Notes: a model not told the origin generated them from the letters alone. Numbered from the stretch's first letter, positions 8,127 through 16,679 are shown. The stretch: DNA of 38,378 nucleotides from Streptomyces adelaidensis (GCF_016598475.1 NZ_JAEMUX010000079.1:1-38378); one strand, 5' to 3'. Made by a program: numbers and translations.

Positions 8127-8790
8127 GCCGACGCTCGACACAGGTGCGAACACAGGTGCGAACACAGGTGCGGACGCGGGCGAGGACGCGGGCCCGGTGG
8201 CGCCGCGCACCAGCCCCCTGGCACATCTGGCGGAGCGGATGCGCGCCGCCACCGTCACCGGCGCCCGTGGCGTCGCGCTGACCGAATGGCCGTTCATCAC
8301 CATGGCGGACCTGCGGGTCGACCCCGCCTCCGAAGCGGCCGACCGTATCGAGAAGACCTTGGGGGCGCCCCTCCCGCGGCAGTGCGGCCACACCACCGCT
8401 TCAGGCCCCCACACGGTCGTCTGGCTCGGCCCCGACGAATGGCTCGTGCTGTCCCAGGGCGAAGAGACCGCTGTGGCCGCCGAGTTGCGGGAGGCGCTCG
8501 GAGAAGACCCGGGCTCGGTCGTGGACGTCTCGGCGAACCGCACCACGCTGGAGCTGTCCGGCCCGGCCGCCCGACAGGTGCTGGAGAAGGGCTGCCCGCT
8601 GGATCTGCACCCCCGGGCCATGGGTCCCGGCCGGGCGGTGTCGACCACCGTGGGCCCCATCGCCGTACTGCTCTGGCAGGTCGACGACGCGCCGACGTAC
8701 CGGCTGTTCCCGCGGTCCTCGTTCGCCGACTACCTGGCCCGCTGGCTCATCGACGCGATGAGCGAGTACCGCGGCCCGGAGATCCCCTGA
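8119..8790 (+). CDS. soxG: Sarcosine oxidase, gamma subunit
   Basis: Gamma subunit of 223 residues, a GcvT-like fold without catalytic function that completes the alpha-beta-gamma-delta complex. Recognisable segments are LAHLAERMRAATVTGARGVAL, VWLGPDEWLVLSQG and VVDVSANRTTLELSGPAARQ, followed by CPLDLHP. The ATG at 8119 overlaps the soxA 3' end by 8 bp. The extreme N-terminus is a low-complexity Thr-Gly-Ala-Asn/Asp repeat encoded by a 12-bp DNA repeat, absent from typical gamma subunits and probably disordered. Confidence 0.93.
   Translation: MAEPTLDTGANTGANTGADAGEDAGPVAPRTSPLAHLAERMRAATVTGARGVALTEWPFITMADLRVDPASEAADRIEKTLGAPLPRQCGHTTASGPHTVVWLGPDEWLVLSQGEETAVAAELREALGEDPGSVVDVSANRTTLELSGPAARQVLEKGCPLDLHPRAMGPGRAVSTTVGPIAVLLWQVDDAPTYRLFPRSSFADYLARWLIDAMSEYRGPEIP
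8140..8175. repeat. 12-bp tandem repeat inside soxG
   Basis: ACAGGTGCGAAC is repeated three times, the third copy with one substitution. It encodes TGAN-TGAN-TGAD in the soxG N-terminus. The unit length is a multiple of three, so copy-number changes keep the frame. Confidence 0.85.
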
Positions 8791-8871
8791 TGGCCTCGGG
8801 CCTCGGGGCTGTTCCAGGACCTCGACGGGCACCATCACAAGGTCACTGCGGACAAGGCGAGTGCTGACACC

Positions 8872-9756
8872 ATGACTGATCTCCAGAAGGTCTCCGCCGC
8901 GGCGCCGGTCGAGCACGTACTCACCCTCGACTGCCCCGAGGCACCCGGCATCGTCCTCGCCGTCTCGCGCTTCCTGGTCGAGCACGGCAGCGACATCATC
9001 GACAACCAGCAGTTCGGGGACCGCCGCGCCGGCCACTTCTTCATGCGGGTGCACTTCGCCACCTCCGGCGGCGAGAACACCACACAGACCCTGCGCCGCG
9101 ACTTCGCCGTCGAGGCCGCCCCGTTCGCCATGCGGTGGCACCTCGAACCGGCCACCACCCGGCCCCGCGTGCTGGTCATGGTGTCCCGCTACGGCCACTG
9201 CCTCAACGACCTGCTCTTCCGCACCCGCAGCGGTGACCTGCCCATCGACGTGGTCGCGGTGGTCTCCAACCACCGCGACCACGAGGCACTCGTCACCTGG
9301 CACGACATCCCGTTCTTCCACGTGCCGGTCACCGCCGCGACCAAAACCGAGGCCGAAGTCCGGCTCCTGGAGATCGTCGACTCGTTCGACGCCGACCTGG
9401 TCGTGCCGGCGCGCTACATGCAGGTGCTCTCGGACGACCTGTGCGCCCGGCTGGCCGGCCGGACGATCAACATCCACCACTCGTTCCTGCCGAGCTTCAA
9501 GGGCGCCAAGCCCTACCACCAGGCACACGACCGCGGCGTCAAGCTCGTCGGCGCGACAGCCCACTACGTCACCGCCGACCTCGACGAAGGCCCGATCATC
9601 GCCCAGGAGGTCATCGGCGTCGACCACAGCCACACCCCCGACGACCTGGCCGCCATCGGCCGCGACGCGGAGTCGGCGGCCCTGGCCCGAGCGGTCCGCC
9701 GGCACTGCGAAGGCCGGGTGTTCGTCCAGGGCAGGCGCACGGTGGTCCTGCGCTGA
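8872..9756 (+). CDS. purU: Formyltetrahydrofolate deformylase
   Basis: Hydrolyses 10-formyl-THF to formate and THF, resetting the folate pool. The 294 residues comprise an N-terminal ACT domain (about 15-95: VLTLDCPEAPGIVLAVSRFL) and a formyltransferase-fold catalytic domain (about 100-290). The active-site motif INIHHSFLPSFKGAKPYHQA contains Asn200 and His202, and LDEGPIIAQE supplies Asp238. It follows soxG after 81 bp without a visible terminator. In the operon it would relieve THF trapping when sarcosine methyl groups flood the folate pool. GARS/PurN is the nearest alternative, but the ACT domain makes PurU clear. Confidence 0.95.
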   Translation: MTDLQKVSAAAPVEHVLTLDCPEAPGIVLAVSRFLVEHGSDIIDNQQFGDRRAGHFFMRVHFATSGGENTTQTLRRDFAVEAAPFAMRWHLEPATTRPRVLVMVSRYGHCLNDLLFRTRSGDLPIDVVAVVSNHRDHEALVTWHDIPFFHVPVTAATKTEAEVRLLEIVDSFDADLVVPARYMQVLSDDLCARLAGRTINIHHSFLPSFKGAKPYHQAHDRGVKLVGATAHYVTADLDEGPIIAQEVIGVDHSHTPDDLAAIGRDAESAALARAVRRHCEGRVFVQGRRTVVLR

Positions 9757-10520
9757 CGGCCGGTCGGAGCCGGGCGGGTCGGCGCGCCGCGGAGCCAGGA
9801 GGGAGCGGAGGAGCGGGCTTTAGGAGTCCCACGACAGGGTGGGCTTTGAGAGGGAACCGTGATCGGCCGGATGCGGTCTGTGCACGAGTGGGTGAACGCC
9901 AGTAACTTGTGCGACCTTCGCGTCCTGGGGGGTCTCGTGAACGGTCTCCGTGCGGTTGTTGTCTGCCGGCCCGCTCGCAGAAGTGGGGCCCGCCGGGCAG
10001 CTATCCGCCGTTTGTCCCCGGGCCGGATTTCCTCGCCTGGAACGGACAGTCGTTCACCGAGCACAGCGAACCGGCGGTGGCCGGGGAGGGCGACTCCTGG
10101 ACGGTGCGGCTGGCGCCGGTGCCGGGCACGGCGACGGTGTGGTCGGTCGGCCGCGCCGACGGCCCCGAGGGCACCTTCGCACCGCGCATCCTGCGGTTCG
10201 GCTGAGCACCCCGGCCCAGGCGGGCGCGCAGCCGCGGGAGGTGCGGCTGGGTACGCCGATCCGTTACAGCCATCCGTTCCAGCCATCCGGTCGGGGATGA
10301 CGCCGAGGGTTCCGGGCCGGCAGGGCACGGGAGTGCGTTCGGCTGCCTGCCGGGCACACAACAAGACCGCGCCGAACTCTACGAGCTCATGCGCGGCGGA
10401 CGGCGGCACCAGCGTGCCGCCGGCCCTGCCTCTCTCTCGCTGAAGTCACCCGCGAGCGCCGCCGCCATGCGCAGCTGCGGCGCCGCCTCGGCATCCCGGC
10501 TCTCTGGACCTCACCGGCGA
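9757..10520. other. Gene-poor stretch with decayed fragments
   Basis: No intact gene is visible in 764 bp after purU. A plus-strand protein tail is described separately (10005-10205). Around 10365-10500 the plus strand can be read as DRAELYELMRGG and, after a frame change, LAEVTRERRRHAQLRRRLG, which looks like decayed coding sequence of unknown origin. I see no clear terminator for the sarcosine operon. Confidence 0.5.
10005..10205 (+). pseudogene. C-terminal relic of a secreted propeller-like protein
   Basis: The plus strand reads DFLAWNGQSFTEHSEPAVA, then WTVRLAPVPGTATVWSVGR and FAPRILRFG before TGA at 10203-10205. The 'WNGxSF...VPGTxTVWSVG...PRIxRF' pattern resembles the last blade of secreted Streptomyces proteins built of WDG-type repeats. 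There is no start codon, RBS or signal peptide, and upstream sequence in the frame is not protein-like. Family assignment rests on motif resemblance only. Confidence 0.4.
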
Positions 10521-11231
10521 TCAGATCAAGGCGCCCTCGGCCGGCGAAGGCATGGCGCACGGACGCAGGACCATGAGCGAGTCTTCCAGGGCCGCCACCA
10601 TGGCGAAGGGGAACCGGTCGAGCTCAAGGCAGAGTGCGACGTCATCGGGATGGACTCCCTGACGCACACCCTCCGCCAGTTCGGCGGCGGCACGCGACGA
10701 GGCAGCGCGGCGTAGGAACTCGGCGGCATCCGTCCCGGCCCCGGCGGCTCTGCCGGCGATGTACTGAGCGCACGCCAGATCTTCGTCGGCCTGCCCGTCC
10801 TCGCCCGTGACCACGAACGTGACACGGTCACACTCGCGTGTCCGCAAGAGCCGAGCCGTTGCCTCCGCCACCACGAAGCCGGCGCACAGCACCAGCGACG
10901 CTTCCTTGACCGCGAGGGCGCCCACCGTCCCCGCCGTGGTCTTCTGCACAACGGTCCGTCCGCCGAGGTCGACGGACCGCAGCAGGCCCGGTGAGTTGAC
11001 GGCGTCGAACCCGGGCGCGGGCGGACCGTCTTTGAGCGCCACCCAATCCGGATGGTGAGCCTTGAGCGCCAGAGCGTCGTCCAGCGACTCGGCGAGAACG
11101 ATTTTTTCCGCCCCCTGGGCAAAGGCCCAGGCAGCCACCGTGAAAGCACGCATGACGTCGACCACGACCGCCACGGGCGGGGTTTCGACCAGCTCAGCGA
11201 TGCCAAGAAAACGAGCGTCCATTCCGATCAT
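10521..11231 (-). CDS. ComB / 2-phosphosulfolactate phosphatase-family protein
   Basis: A 236-residue protein of the Mg-dependent ComB family, named for coenzyme M synthesis in methanogens but of unknown role in most bacteria. Visible family features are VAVVVDVMRAFTVAAWAFAQ near the N-terminus, the EKIVLAESLDDALAL segment, GFDAVNSPG, the glycine-rich VVQKTTAGTVGAL, and the conserved VVTGEDGQADEDLACAQYI. The ATG at 11231 is chosen because homology starts right after it; an in-frame ATG at 11222 is almost equally good. The frame is open to 11486, but that part is not protein-like and holds an SDR relic in another frame. No neighbour suggests a pathway. Confidence 0.8.
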   Translation of the reverse strand: MIGMDARFLGIAELVETPPVAVVVDVMRAFTVAAWAFAQGAEKIVLAESLDDALALKAHHPDWVALKDGPPAPGFDAVNSPGLLRSVDLGGRTVVQKTTAGTVGALAVKEASLVLCAGFVVAEATARLLRTRECDRVTFVVTGEDGQADEDLACAQYIAGRAAGAGTDAAEFLRRAASSRAAAELAEGVRQGVHPDDVALCLELDRFPFAMVAALEDSLMVLRPCAMPSPAEGALI

Positions 11232-11339
11232 GATCGCGCATACCCGATCCGAAGCACCCGGGCAGTGATGCCCATCACGTGGACAGTCTCGGAACGCGAC
11301 GTCTCCGGCTGCCATGGGTAGCCCGATGGCGGCGTCGCG

Positions 11340-11487
11340 GCCTGTCCTCAGCGGCCTGTCCATATCGGGCGACGTAGCCCCCGTCGACGGGAAGAGCGAC
11401 GCCGATGACGAAGCCGGCTCCGGGGCTGCACAGCCACAGGACGGCCTGGGCGATCCCCTCACCCCCCCCGGCCGCGCGTTCCGCACA
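11340..11487 (-). pseudogene. C-terminal remnant of a short-chain dehydrogenase (SDR)
   Basis: The minus strand reads EGIAQAVLWLCSPGAGFVIG followed by VALPVDGGYVAR, which is the classical SDR C-terminus ('A.AV.WL.S..A.FV.G..L.VDGG'). The nucleotide- and substrate-binding parts (TGxxxGxG, YxxxK) are missing. It lies between ComB and the galactonate-dehydratase-like gene, consistent with a former sugar-acid catabolic cluster that has decayed. Confidence 0.7.
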
Positions 11488-11637
11488 GCAGCCCCTCCAC
11501 GTACCCGACCCTCTCCACTCCCTCCCCGAGCGGGCGCTTCCCCGCGCCCGCCCTCACCCCGACCGACTCACCCGCCCACCACCACGCCCCGGCCGCGCGC
11601 CCGGCCGTACCCATCGCAGAACCCGGAGACCCTCCCC

Positions 11638-12782
11638 ATGAAGATCACTGGATACGAACTCTTCCTCGTCGAACCACGCTGGCTCTTCCTGCGCGTCGAC
11701 ACCGACGAGGGCATCTCCGGCTGGGGCGAGCCCATAGTCGAGGGCAAGGCCGCCACCGTCGCCCGCTGCGTCGAGGAGATGTTCGACTACCTGGTCGGCC
11801 AGGACCCGGCCCGGATCGAGGAGCACTGGCAGGTGCTCGCCAAGAGCGGCTTCTACCGCGGCGGCGTCGTCCTGAACAGCGCCCTGGCCGGCATCGACCA
11901 GGCACTGTGGGACATCGCGGGCAAGACCCACGGCGTCCCGGTCCACCAGCTCCTCGGCGGCCACGTACGCGACCGGGTGCGCGTCTACGGCTGGGTCGGC
12001 GGCGAAACCCCCGAGGAACTGGCCGAGTCGGCGGCCGCGCAGGTCGCCAAGGGCATGACGGCGGTCAAGCTGAACCCCTGCGGCCAGCTGGAGCCGCTCG
12101 CCACGCCCGCCGCGATCAACGCCATCGTGGACGGGGTGAGCGCGGTCCGCGAGGCCATCGGGCCGGAGCGTGACCTGGCGCTGGACTTCCACGGCCGGTT
12201 CAGCGGGGCGATGTCCCGCCGCGTCCTGCCCTCCTGGGGCCGCTCCTGCCGCTCTTCGTCGAGGAGCCCGTGCTGCCGGAGTTCTCCCAGGACCTGGGCG
12301 CCGTGATCCGCTCCACCTCCATCCCCATCGCCACCGGTGAACGGCTGTACTCCCGCTGGGACTTCCGCTCGGTGCTCTCCGACGGCATCGCCGTGGCCCA
12401 GCCCGACATCAGCCACGCCGGCGGAATCTCCGAGAGCCGCCGGATCGCCGCGATGGCCGAGGCGTACGACGTCATGGTGGCCCCGCACTGCCCGCTCGGC
12501 CCGATCGCCCTCGCGGCCAGCCTGCAACTCGACTTCGCGATCCCCAACTTCCTCATCCAGGAACAGGCCCTCGGCATCGGCTACGGCGACAGCAGCGGAC
12601 TGCTGGACTACCTCGCCGACACCACGCCCTTCACCTTCCGCGACGGCTACATCGACCGCCCGACCGCGCCCGGTCTCGGCATCACCATCGACGAGGACGC
12701 GGTCCGGACCGCCGCCGAACGCGGCCACCGCTGGCGCAACCCCGTCTGGCGCAACACGGACGGCTCACTGGCCTCCTGGTAG
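11638..12782 (+). pseudogene. D-galactonate dehydratase-like enolase-superfamily enzyme, frameshifted
   Basis: A mandelate racemase/muconate lactonizing-type enzyme of the DgoD subgroup (D-galactonate to 2-keto-3-deoxygalactonate). The first part starts MKITGYELFLVEPRWLFLRV and reads correctly to FHGRFSGAMSRRVLP. The frame then changes by one base near 12228-12232. The rest continues LFVEEPVLPEF, IATGERLYSRWDF, QPDISHAGGISE and APHCPLGP to a stop at 12780-12782. A single missing C in the CTGCCCTCCTGG run explains this. With the base restored the protein would be about 382 residues, the family norm, with metal ligands (Asp of LDFHG, Glu of VEEP, Glu of TGER) and the His of APHCPLGP intact. It could be a recent null allele or a sequencing error. 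Confidence 0.85.
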
Positions 12783-13353
12783 CCCGGAGCCGGATCCCGG
12801 CCGGGCAGCTGGACATGGCGCGGCCTGGCCACGGCCTGCCCGGCAGGAGATCCCCTCGCCGACATCGCCGGCGGTCGGCTGGTGTGAGCGCGAGTTCGCT
12901 TGCGCCGCGCCACCCGCACCGCTTTCGCCTGGAGGACGCCGAGTGGGCTGCGCTCGCCACTGCGGGCTTGTCGGCCGGTTGCTCAGAGCCAGTCCCGCCG
13001 TTTGAAGTTGACGTACAAGCTGGTGCATGGCGCGGAGGCCGTTCCTCACCGCTTCGTGGCCCGGCATATCGGTCAGCCGCCAGGTGCGGCCGCGGTCCTC
13101 GCTCCACGCCTGTGTCGGCAGGCCGGACCGGGGTCCTCGCCGGACACGAAGAGCGCGTCACGCGCCACGTCGCCGCCCGGGGCGAGGACACCCTTCAGCG
13201 GCGGCTGCCGCTCCAGCAAACGGTGTTCGCCGGTGTCCGGCATCACGACGAGCAGTCGGGTGCGCGCGCAGGTGTTGGCCACGCCGTTCGCGCTCTTGGT
13301 GCGCGTGGTCTGCGGCCGGTCACGGGAGGTGCCTCTCCTTCGGTGCCGACTTC
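12783..13353 (-). pseudogene. BNR/Asp-box repeat protein relic in a gene-poor stretch
   Basis: The only protein-like sequence in this 571-bp interval is on the minus strand at about 12990-13321. It reads LLVVMPDTGEHRLLERQPPL, then APGGDVARDALFVSGED, and after a frame change QAWSEDRGRTWRLTDMPGHE. The 'S.DRGRTW' box is typical of sialidase-like BNR repeats. No start, RBS or intact frame exists. I see nothing identifiable in 12783-12990. Confidence 0.45.
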
Positions 13354-13989
13354 TCAGCCCAGGTCGGGCAGCGGGCGCCGGGAGACCTCGTGGGCGTGCT
13401 CCGGCGGGACGCCCAGCATGCGCAGGACCATCTCGGCCAGGTTCGAGGCTGCCTCGTCGCCGTCCAGGTCGGGGCGGGCGAACCGCAGCTCCACCAGGGA
13501 CAGCAGGGTCCCGCCCAGCGCGGACAGGGCGACGACCGGCTCGACGGCGGTGAAGCGGCCGGAGGCGATGCCCACCTGAAGATCGCGCAGCGCCCGGGAG
13601 GTCAGGCCGTTGTCCGAGTGGAGGTGGCCGAGGCCGCGGCGGCGCAGTACCTGCATGAGCTCCGGGTGGGACTCGGCCATCCGGGCGCTGAGCCGGAAGC
13701 CGGCCGCGACGAGTTCCGCGGGGTCGTCGCTTCCGCGGAGCCGCTTGTCGAAGGTCTCGCCGAACTCCTCCAGGGCGTCCGCCACCGCTGCCTCGAACAG
13801 CTCCGTCTTGGACTCGAAGTGGTTGTAGAAGGAGCCGAAGCCGACATCCGCGCGCTCGGCGATCGCCTGAATGCTGGCGCTGGTGTCACCGGTCTCGGCG
13901 AGTATCCGCCGGGCGGCGTGGATGAGTGCCCTGCGCGTCTCGGCGCGACGTCGCTCGAACCGGTTGCTGGGCGGGGCTGAGGTGGGCAT
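13354..13989 (-). CDS. TetR-family repressor controlling two operator sites
   Basis: A 211-residue TetR protein. The HTH spans about residues 12-60 (RRAETRRALIHAARRILAET; SIQAIAERADVGFGSFYNHF; ESKTELFEAA), and the remainder is the helical effector domain. The ATG at 13989 fits family N-termini. It diverges from a promoter whose -35/-10 region overlaps TTGAC-N9-GTCAA. The same arrangement recurs before the exporter gene about 2.8 kb away. The simplest reading is that this protein represses both, released by an aromatic or otherwise hydrophobic ligand, given the monooxygenase relic and efflux pump under its control. This is inferred; its own promoter was not resolved. Confidence 0.88.
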   Translation of the reverse strand: MPTSAPPSNRFERRRAETRRALIHAARRILAETGDTSASIQAIAERADVGFGSFYNHFESKTELFEAAVADALEEFGETFDKRLRGSDDPAELVAAGFRLSARMAESHPELMQVLRRRGLGHLHSDNGLTSRALRDLQVGIASGRFTAVEPVVALSALGGTLLSLVELRFARPDLDGDEAASNLAEMVLRMLGVPPEHAHEVSRRPLPDLG

Positions 13990-14062
13990 GGGCCAAGTCT
14001 AGCCGTGGAATCCAGGACCACCGCAGTTCTGATGAAAGCCTCATCTTGTGTCGGTCGACCTA

Positions 14063-14098
14063 TTGACGATACCACTGTCAAAGATGATGATTTCCTCA
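14063..14098 (+). promoter_or_regulatory. Promoter-operator 1 of the TetR-controlled module
   Basis: The inverted repeat TTGAC-N9-GTCAA lies at 14063-14081. The left arm doubles as the -35 (TTGACG, 14063-14068), and GATGAT at 14086-14091 with a 17-bp spacer fits the -10. The downstream block GATTTCCTCA ends at 14098. The site lies between the divergent TetR gene and an ATG with a good RBS (GGGAGG) at 14126. It matches a second copy at 16862 almost base for base. Confidence 0.75.
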
Positions 14099-14125
14099 TT
14101 ACGGCAATGTCGCTGGGAGGGCGCC

Positions 14126-14720
14126 ATGTCTGAAACACGCGTGGTCACAGCCGCCACCGCGGTGCCCCACCAGGACCTTCATTGCGAGCGGGCCGACCTG
14201 GACCGGTCGGCCCGGGCGCCGGGGACGGCCGTACCGGAGGCGGACATCCCCACTGCGGGACGCCTGCAACCTGACCTGGAAGCTCGCCCACGTCCTGAAG
14301 CAGGGCGGCGACGAGCGTCTGCTGGACACCTACGAGCGAGAACGCGGGCCGCACGCCCGGCATGTGATCCGCCTCGCGGTCACGACCGGCTGGGCCATGA
14401 CCGGCGGCCAGGACCGAGCCGGCCGCCCTGCGCCGCGCCGCCGTCGCCGCGGCCTGCCGCATACCCGGGGCGACGGGCAGGGCGAGCCGGGACCTCGGCC
14501 GCCCGCTGCCCGTCGGCCCACTGATACCCGCAGCCGGCTCGGCGGCACCTTCTGCCCGCAGCCCTCGGTGACGACCGAGGGCGGACGGCAAGCCCGAGCA
14601 GGTCGTCAACCCCGCGACTGTGGACGCGCCCGACCTCATCGCCCACTACGCCCGCCTCGGCGCCGAACGCCGTGCTCAAAGGCTCGGCCAGCTCCTTCGC
14701 CCTTCACCCAGAGAGCCGAC
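14126..14720 (+). pseudogene. Gutted FAD-dependent aromatic monooxygenase (MhpA-like)
   Basis: A normal start (ATG 14126, GGGAGG upstream) and promoter are retained, but the first about 42 codons lead nowhere recognisable. From 14253, in another frame, the sequence reads LRDACNLTWKLAHVLKQGGD, then LLDTYERERGPHARHVIRLA. This is the MhpA/PheA-type flavoprotein hydroxylase segment after the 'GD..H' FAD motif. Further on, after another frame change, LGGTFCPQPSV matches the thioredoxin-like C-terminal domain. The FAD-binding N-terminus (GxGxxG) is deleted. The enzyme would have hydroxylated an aromatic substrate; it cannot now be functional. Confidence 0.7.
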
Positions 14721-14727
14721 CACCACC

Positions 14728-15072
14728 ATGCCCCTGCAAGACCGTCCGCCCGGTACCCGACCGCCGGAAGCGGCCGTAGCTCTGAACCACCTGCGAAGAG
14801 CGTCAGGGCGCCTCAGATCTCGGCTGCTCGCGCTCAACCTGGCCGCTGTCGGCGTACCTCTCCTGCTCGCCCTGATGCTGGGGAACCGCCTGGCGACCAC
14901 CGTGTCCGGCCCGTTCACCGTCGGCATGCTGCTGCTCGTCACCGGCGTGTTGACCCTGGTGGCCGCAGCCCTGTGGTACGACCGCGCCTGTCGTGCCCAC
15001 TGCGACCCACAGGCCGACGAACTGCGCCGCCGGACACCGGCGTCGAGGGCCGCCGCAGGGAGGAGACCGTGA
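14728..15072 (+). CDS. DUF485 small membrane protein, partner of the solute symporter
   Basis: A 114-residue protein with two hydrophobic helices (about residues 36-55 LLALNLAAVGVPLLLALML; about 68-88 VGMLLLVTGVLTLVAAALWY) and charged ends. This is the size and topology of DUF485 proteins that are nearly always encoded just before an acetate/organic-acid sodium:solute symporter (YjcH-ActP type). The stop overlaps the next gene's GTG start. The ATG at 14728 is chosen because the upstream in-frame part belongs to the monooxygenase relic; the RBS there is weak, so the start is uncertain. Confidence 0.75.
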   Translation: MPLQDRPPGTRPPEAAVALNHLRRASGRLRSRLLALNLAAVGVPLLLALMLGNRLATTVSGPFTVGMLLLVTGVLTLVAAALWYDRACRAHCDPQADELRRRTPASRAAAGRRP

Positions 15073-16679
15073 GCGCCGGCGAGGTCCTCGCGGCCACCGG
15101 TTCCGGCCCGTTCGCGCCCCTGACGGCGCTCCTGCTGGTCGTCGTCGTCTCGTTCCTCCTCTGCCTGATGGCGGGCGTGGGCAACGACACGGTCGCCGAC
15201 TTCTTCACCGCCAACCGGTCCCTGTCCGCGGCGAGAAACGCGCTGGCCCTGTGTGGCGACTACATCCCCACCACCGCCCTGCTCAGTTACGTCGGCGCCG
15301 TCGCCCTGGGGGGATACGACGGCATGATCGTCGCCGTCAGCGCCGTAGCCGGCCTCGGAGTGCTCCTGTTGCTGGCCGAACCTTTGCGCAACACAGGACG
15401 TTTCACCCTCGGTGGCATCCTGGAAAGCCGCATGACGGGCAGGGCGGCCAGGGGCGCGGGCGCGGTGATCACGGTGATCGTATGCCTGCTCCTGATGGTC
15501 GTGCAGCTCACGGTCGCAGGTGACGTCACCGCGTACGTCCTGGGAGTGGACGGTCCGGGCGCCGCCCAGGTCTGCACGGTTCTCGTCGGGCTGCTGATCG
15601 TCTCCTTCGCCGCGTTCGGCGGCATGCGGGGCAGCAGCATGATCGAGGTCGGCAAGGTGATCGTCGTCTTCGGCACGGTTGTGGCACTGAGCTGTGTCGC
15701 CCTCAGCCGCTCCGACTGGGACCTCGGCACCCTGCTGGAGACCGCCGCCGGCCACAGTGGCGGGGCGGGTTCCTTCTACGCTCCCGGCCTGCTGTACGGG
15801 CACACGACAACGGGCGGACTTGACCTGGTGTCGCTGTGCGTCACCGTCGTCCTGGGGTCTTCCGTGCTCCCCCACGTCCTGCTGCGGGTGAGCGCTTCCC
15901 GGAGCGGGCCGGCGGCCAGACGAGCCTCCAGTGCCGCCGTCGTCATGATCACGCTGTTCTACGGCGCCATGGTTCTCACCGGGCTCAGCGCGGCGGCGAC
16001 GCTGGGTGCCGGCGTCATAGCCTCGGACGACCCGCAAGGGAACTCGGCGCTGTTCCTGCTCGCCGGCACCCTCGCCGACGGCACCGGGCTGCTGTTCACC
16101 GTGGTCGCCTGCGCCGCTTTCATCACAGTCCTCAGCACCGTGGCCGGACTCACCCTCGCCGCCTCGGCGTCACTGGCGCACGACCTCTACGCCCAGGTGT
16201 GCCGCCGCGGCGCGGACAGCGAAAGGCGCGAAGTGAACGTGGCACGTGCAGCCGTGATGGTCTTCGGCGTGGTCAGCGTGTACCTGGCGGTGACGCTGCA
16301 CCAGTGGAGCATCGTGGCCCTGGCCTCGTTCGCCGCCGCCCTGACCGCTTCGGCGATTCTTCCCGCACTGGTGTACAGCCTGTTCTGGAAGGGCTTCACG
16401 AGGACCGGACTGCTGTGGACCCTCTACGGCTCGCTCGTGTGCTGCGCCGTCCTCGAAGCCTTCGGCCCCGCTGTCTCCGGCGGCCCCCTCGCCCTCTTCC
16501 CCGCACGGGACTTCCACTGGTTCCCGCTGCAGAACATCGCTCTGGCGTCCGTCCCCGTCGGGTTCCTCCTCGGCTGGGCGGGCAGCCTCCTGAGCCGTCG
16601 CTCCCAGGCCGACCAGGACCGCCACGCCGAGACACAGACCACGCTGCTCCTCGGCCGCGAGCCGCTCGACTCGCTGTGA
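15069..16679 (+). CDS. Sodium:solute symporter (SSF) family transporter
   Basis: A 536-residue integral membrane transporter with about 13 predicted helices. SSF features include DFFTANRSLSAARNALALCG and DYIPTTALLSYVGAVALGGYDG near the N-terminus, FTLGGILESRM, and the helix VMVFGVVSVYLAVTLH. The GTG at 15069 follows a strong GGAGGGAGGAGA RBS and overlaps the DUF485 stop. The pairing points to uptake of a small carboxylate such as acetate, pyruvate or an aromatic acid; the substrate is not readable. Its position behind the monooxygenase relic, under the TetR-type promoter, fits uptake of the substrate that enzyme once attacked. Confidence 0.88.
   Translation: MSAGEVLAATGSGPFAPLTALLLVVVVSFLLCLMAGVGNDTVADFFTANRSLSAARNALALCGDYIPTTALLSYVGAVALGGYDGMIVAVSAVAGLGVLLLLAEPLRNTGRFTLGGILESRMTGRAARGAGAVITVIVCLLLMVVQLTVAGDVTAYVLGVDGPGAAQVCTVLVGLLIVSFAAFGGMRGSSMIEVGKVIVVFGTVVALSCVALSRSDWDLGTLLETAAGHSGGAGSFYAPGLLYGHTTTGGLDLVSLCVTVVLGSSVLPHVLLRVSASRSGPAARRASSAAVVMITLFYGAMVLTGLSAAATLGAGVIASDDPQGNSALFLLAGTLADGTGLLFTVVACAAFITVLSTVAGLTLAASASLAHDLYAQVCRRGADSERREVNVARAAVMVFGVVSVYLAVTLHQWSIVALASFAAALTASAILPALVYSLFWKGFTRTGLLWTLYGSLVCCAVLEAFGPAVSGGPLALFPARDFHWFPLQNIALASVPVGFLLGWAGSLLSRRSQADQDRHAETQTTLLLGREPLDSL

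Noticed and set aside
5852..8660. Long open frames on the minus strand opposite soxA and soxG
   Set aside because: They are antisense shadows produced by GC-biased third positions, with no motifs and no RBS.
10360..10510. Protein-like scraps DRAELYELMRGG and LAEVTRERRRHAQLRRRLG
   Set aside because: They are in different frames and too short to assign to a family, so they are mentioned only within the gene-poor stretch.
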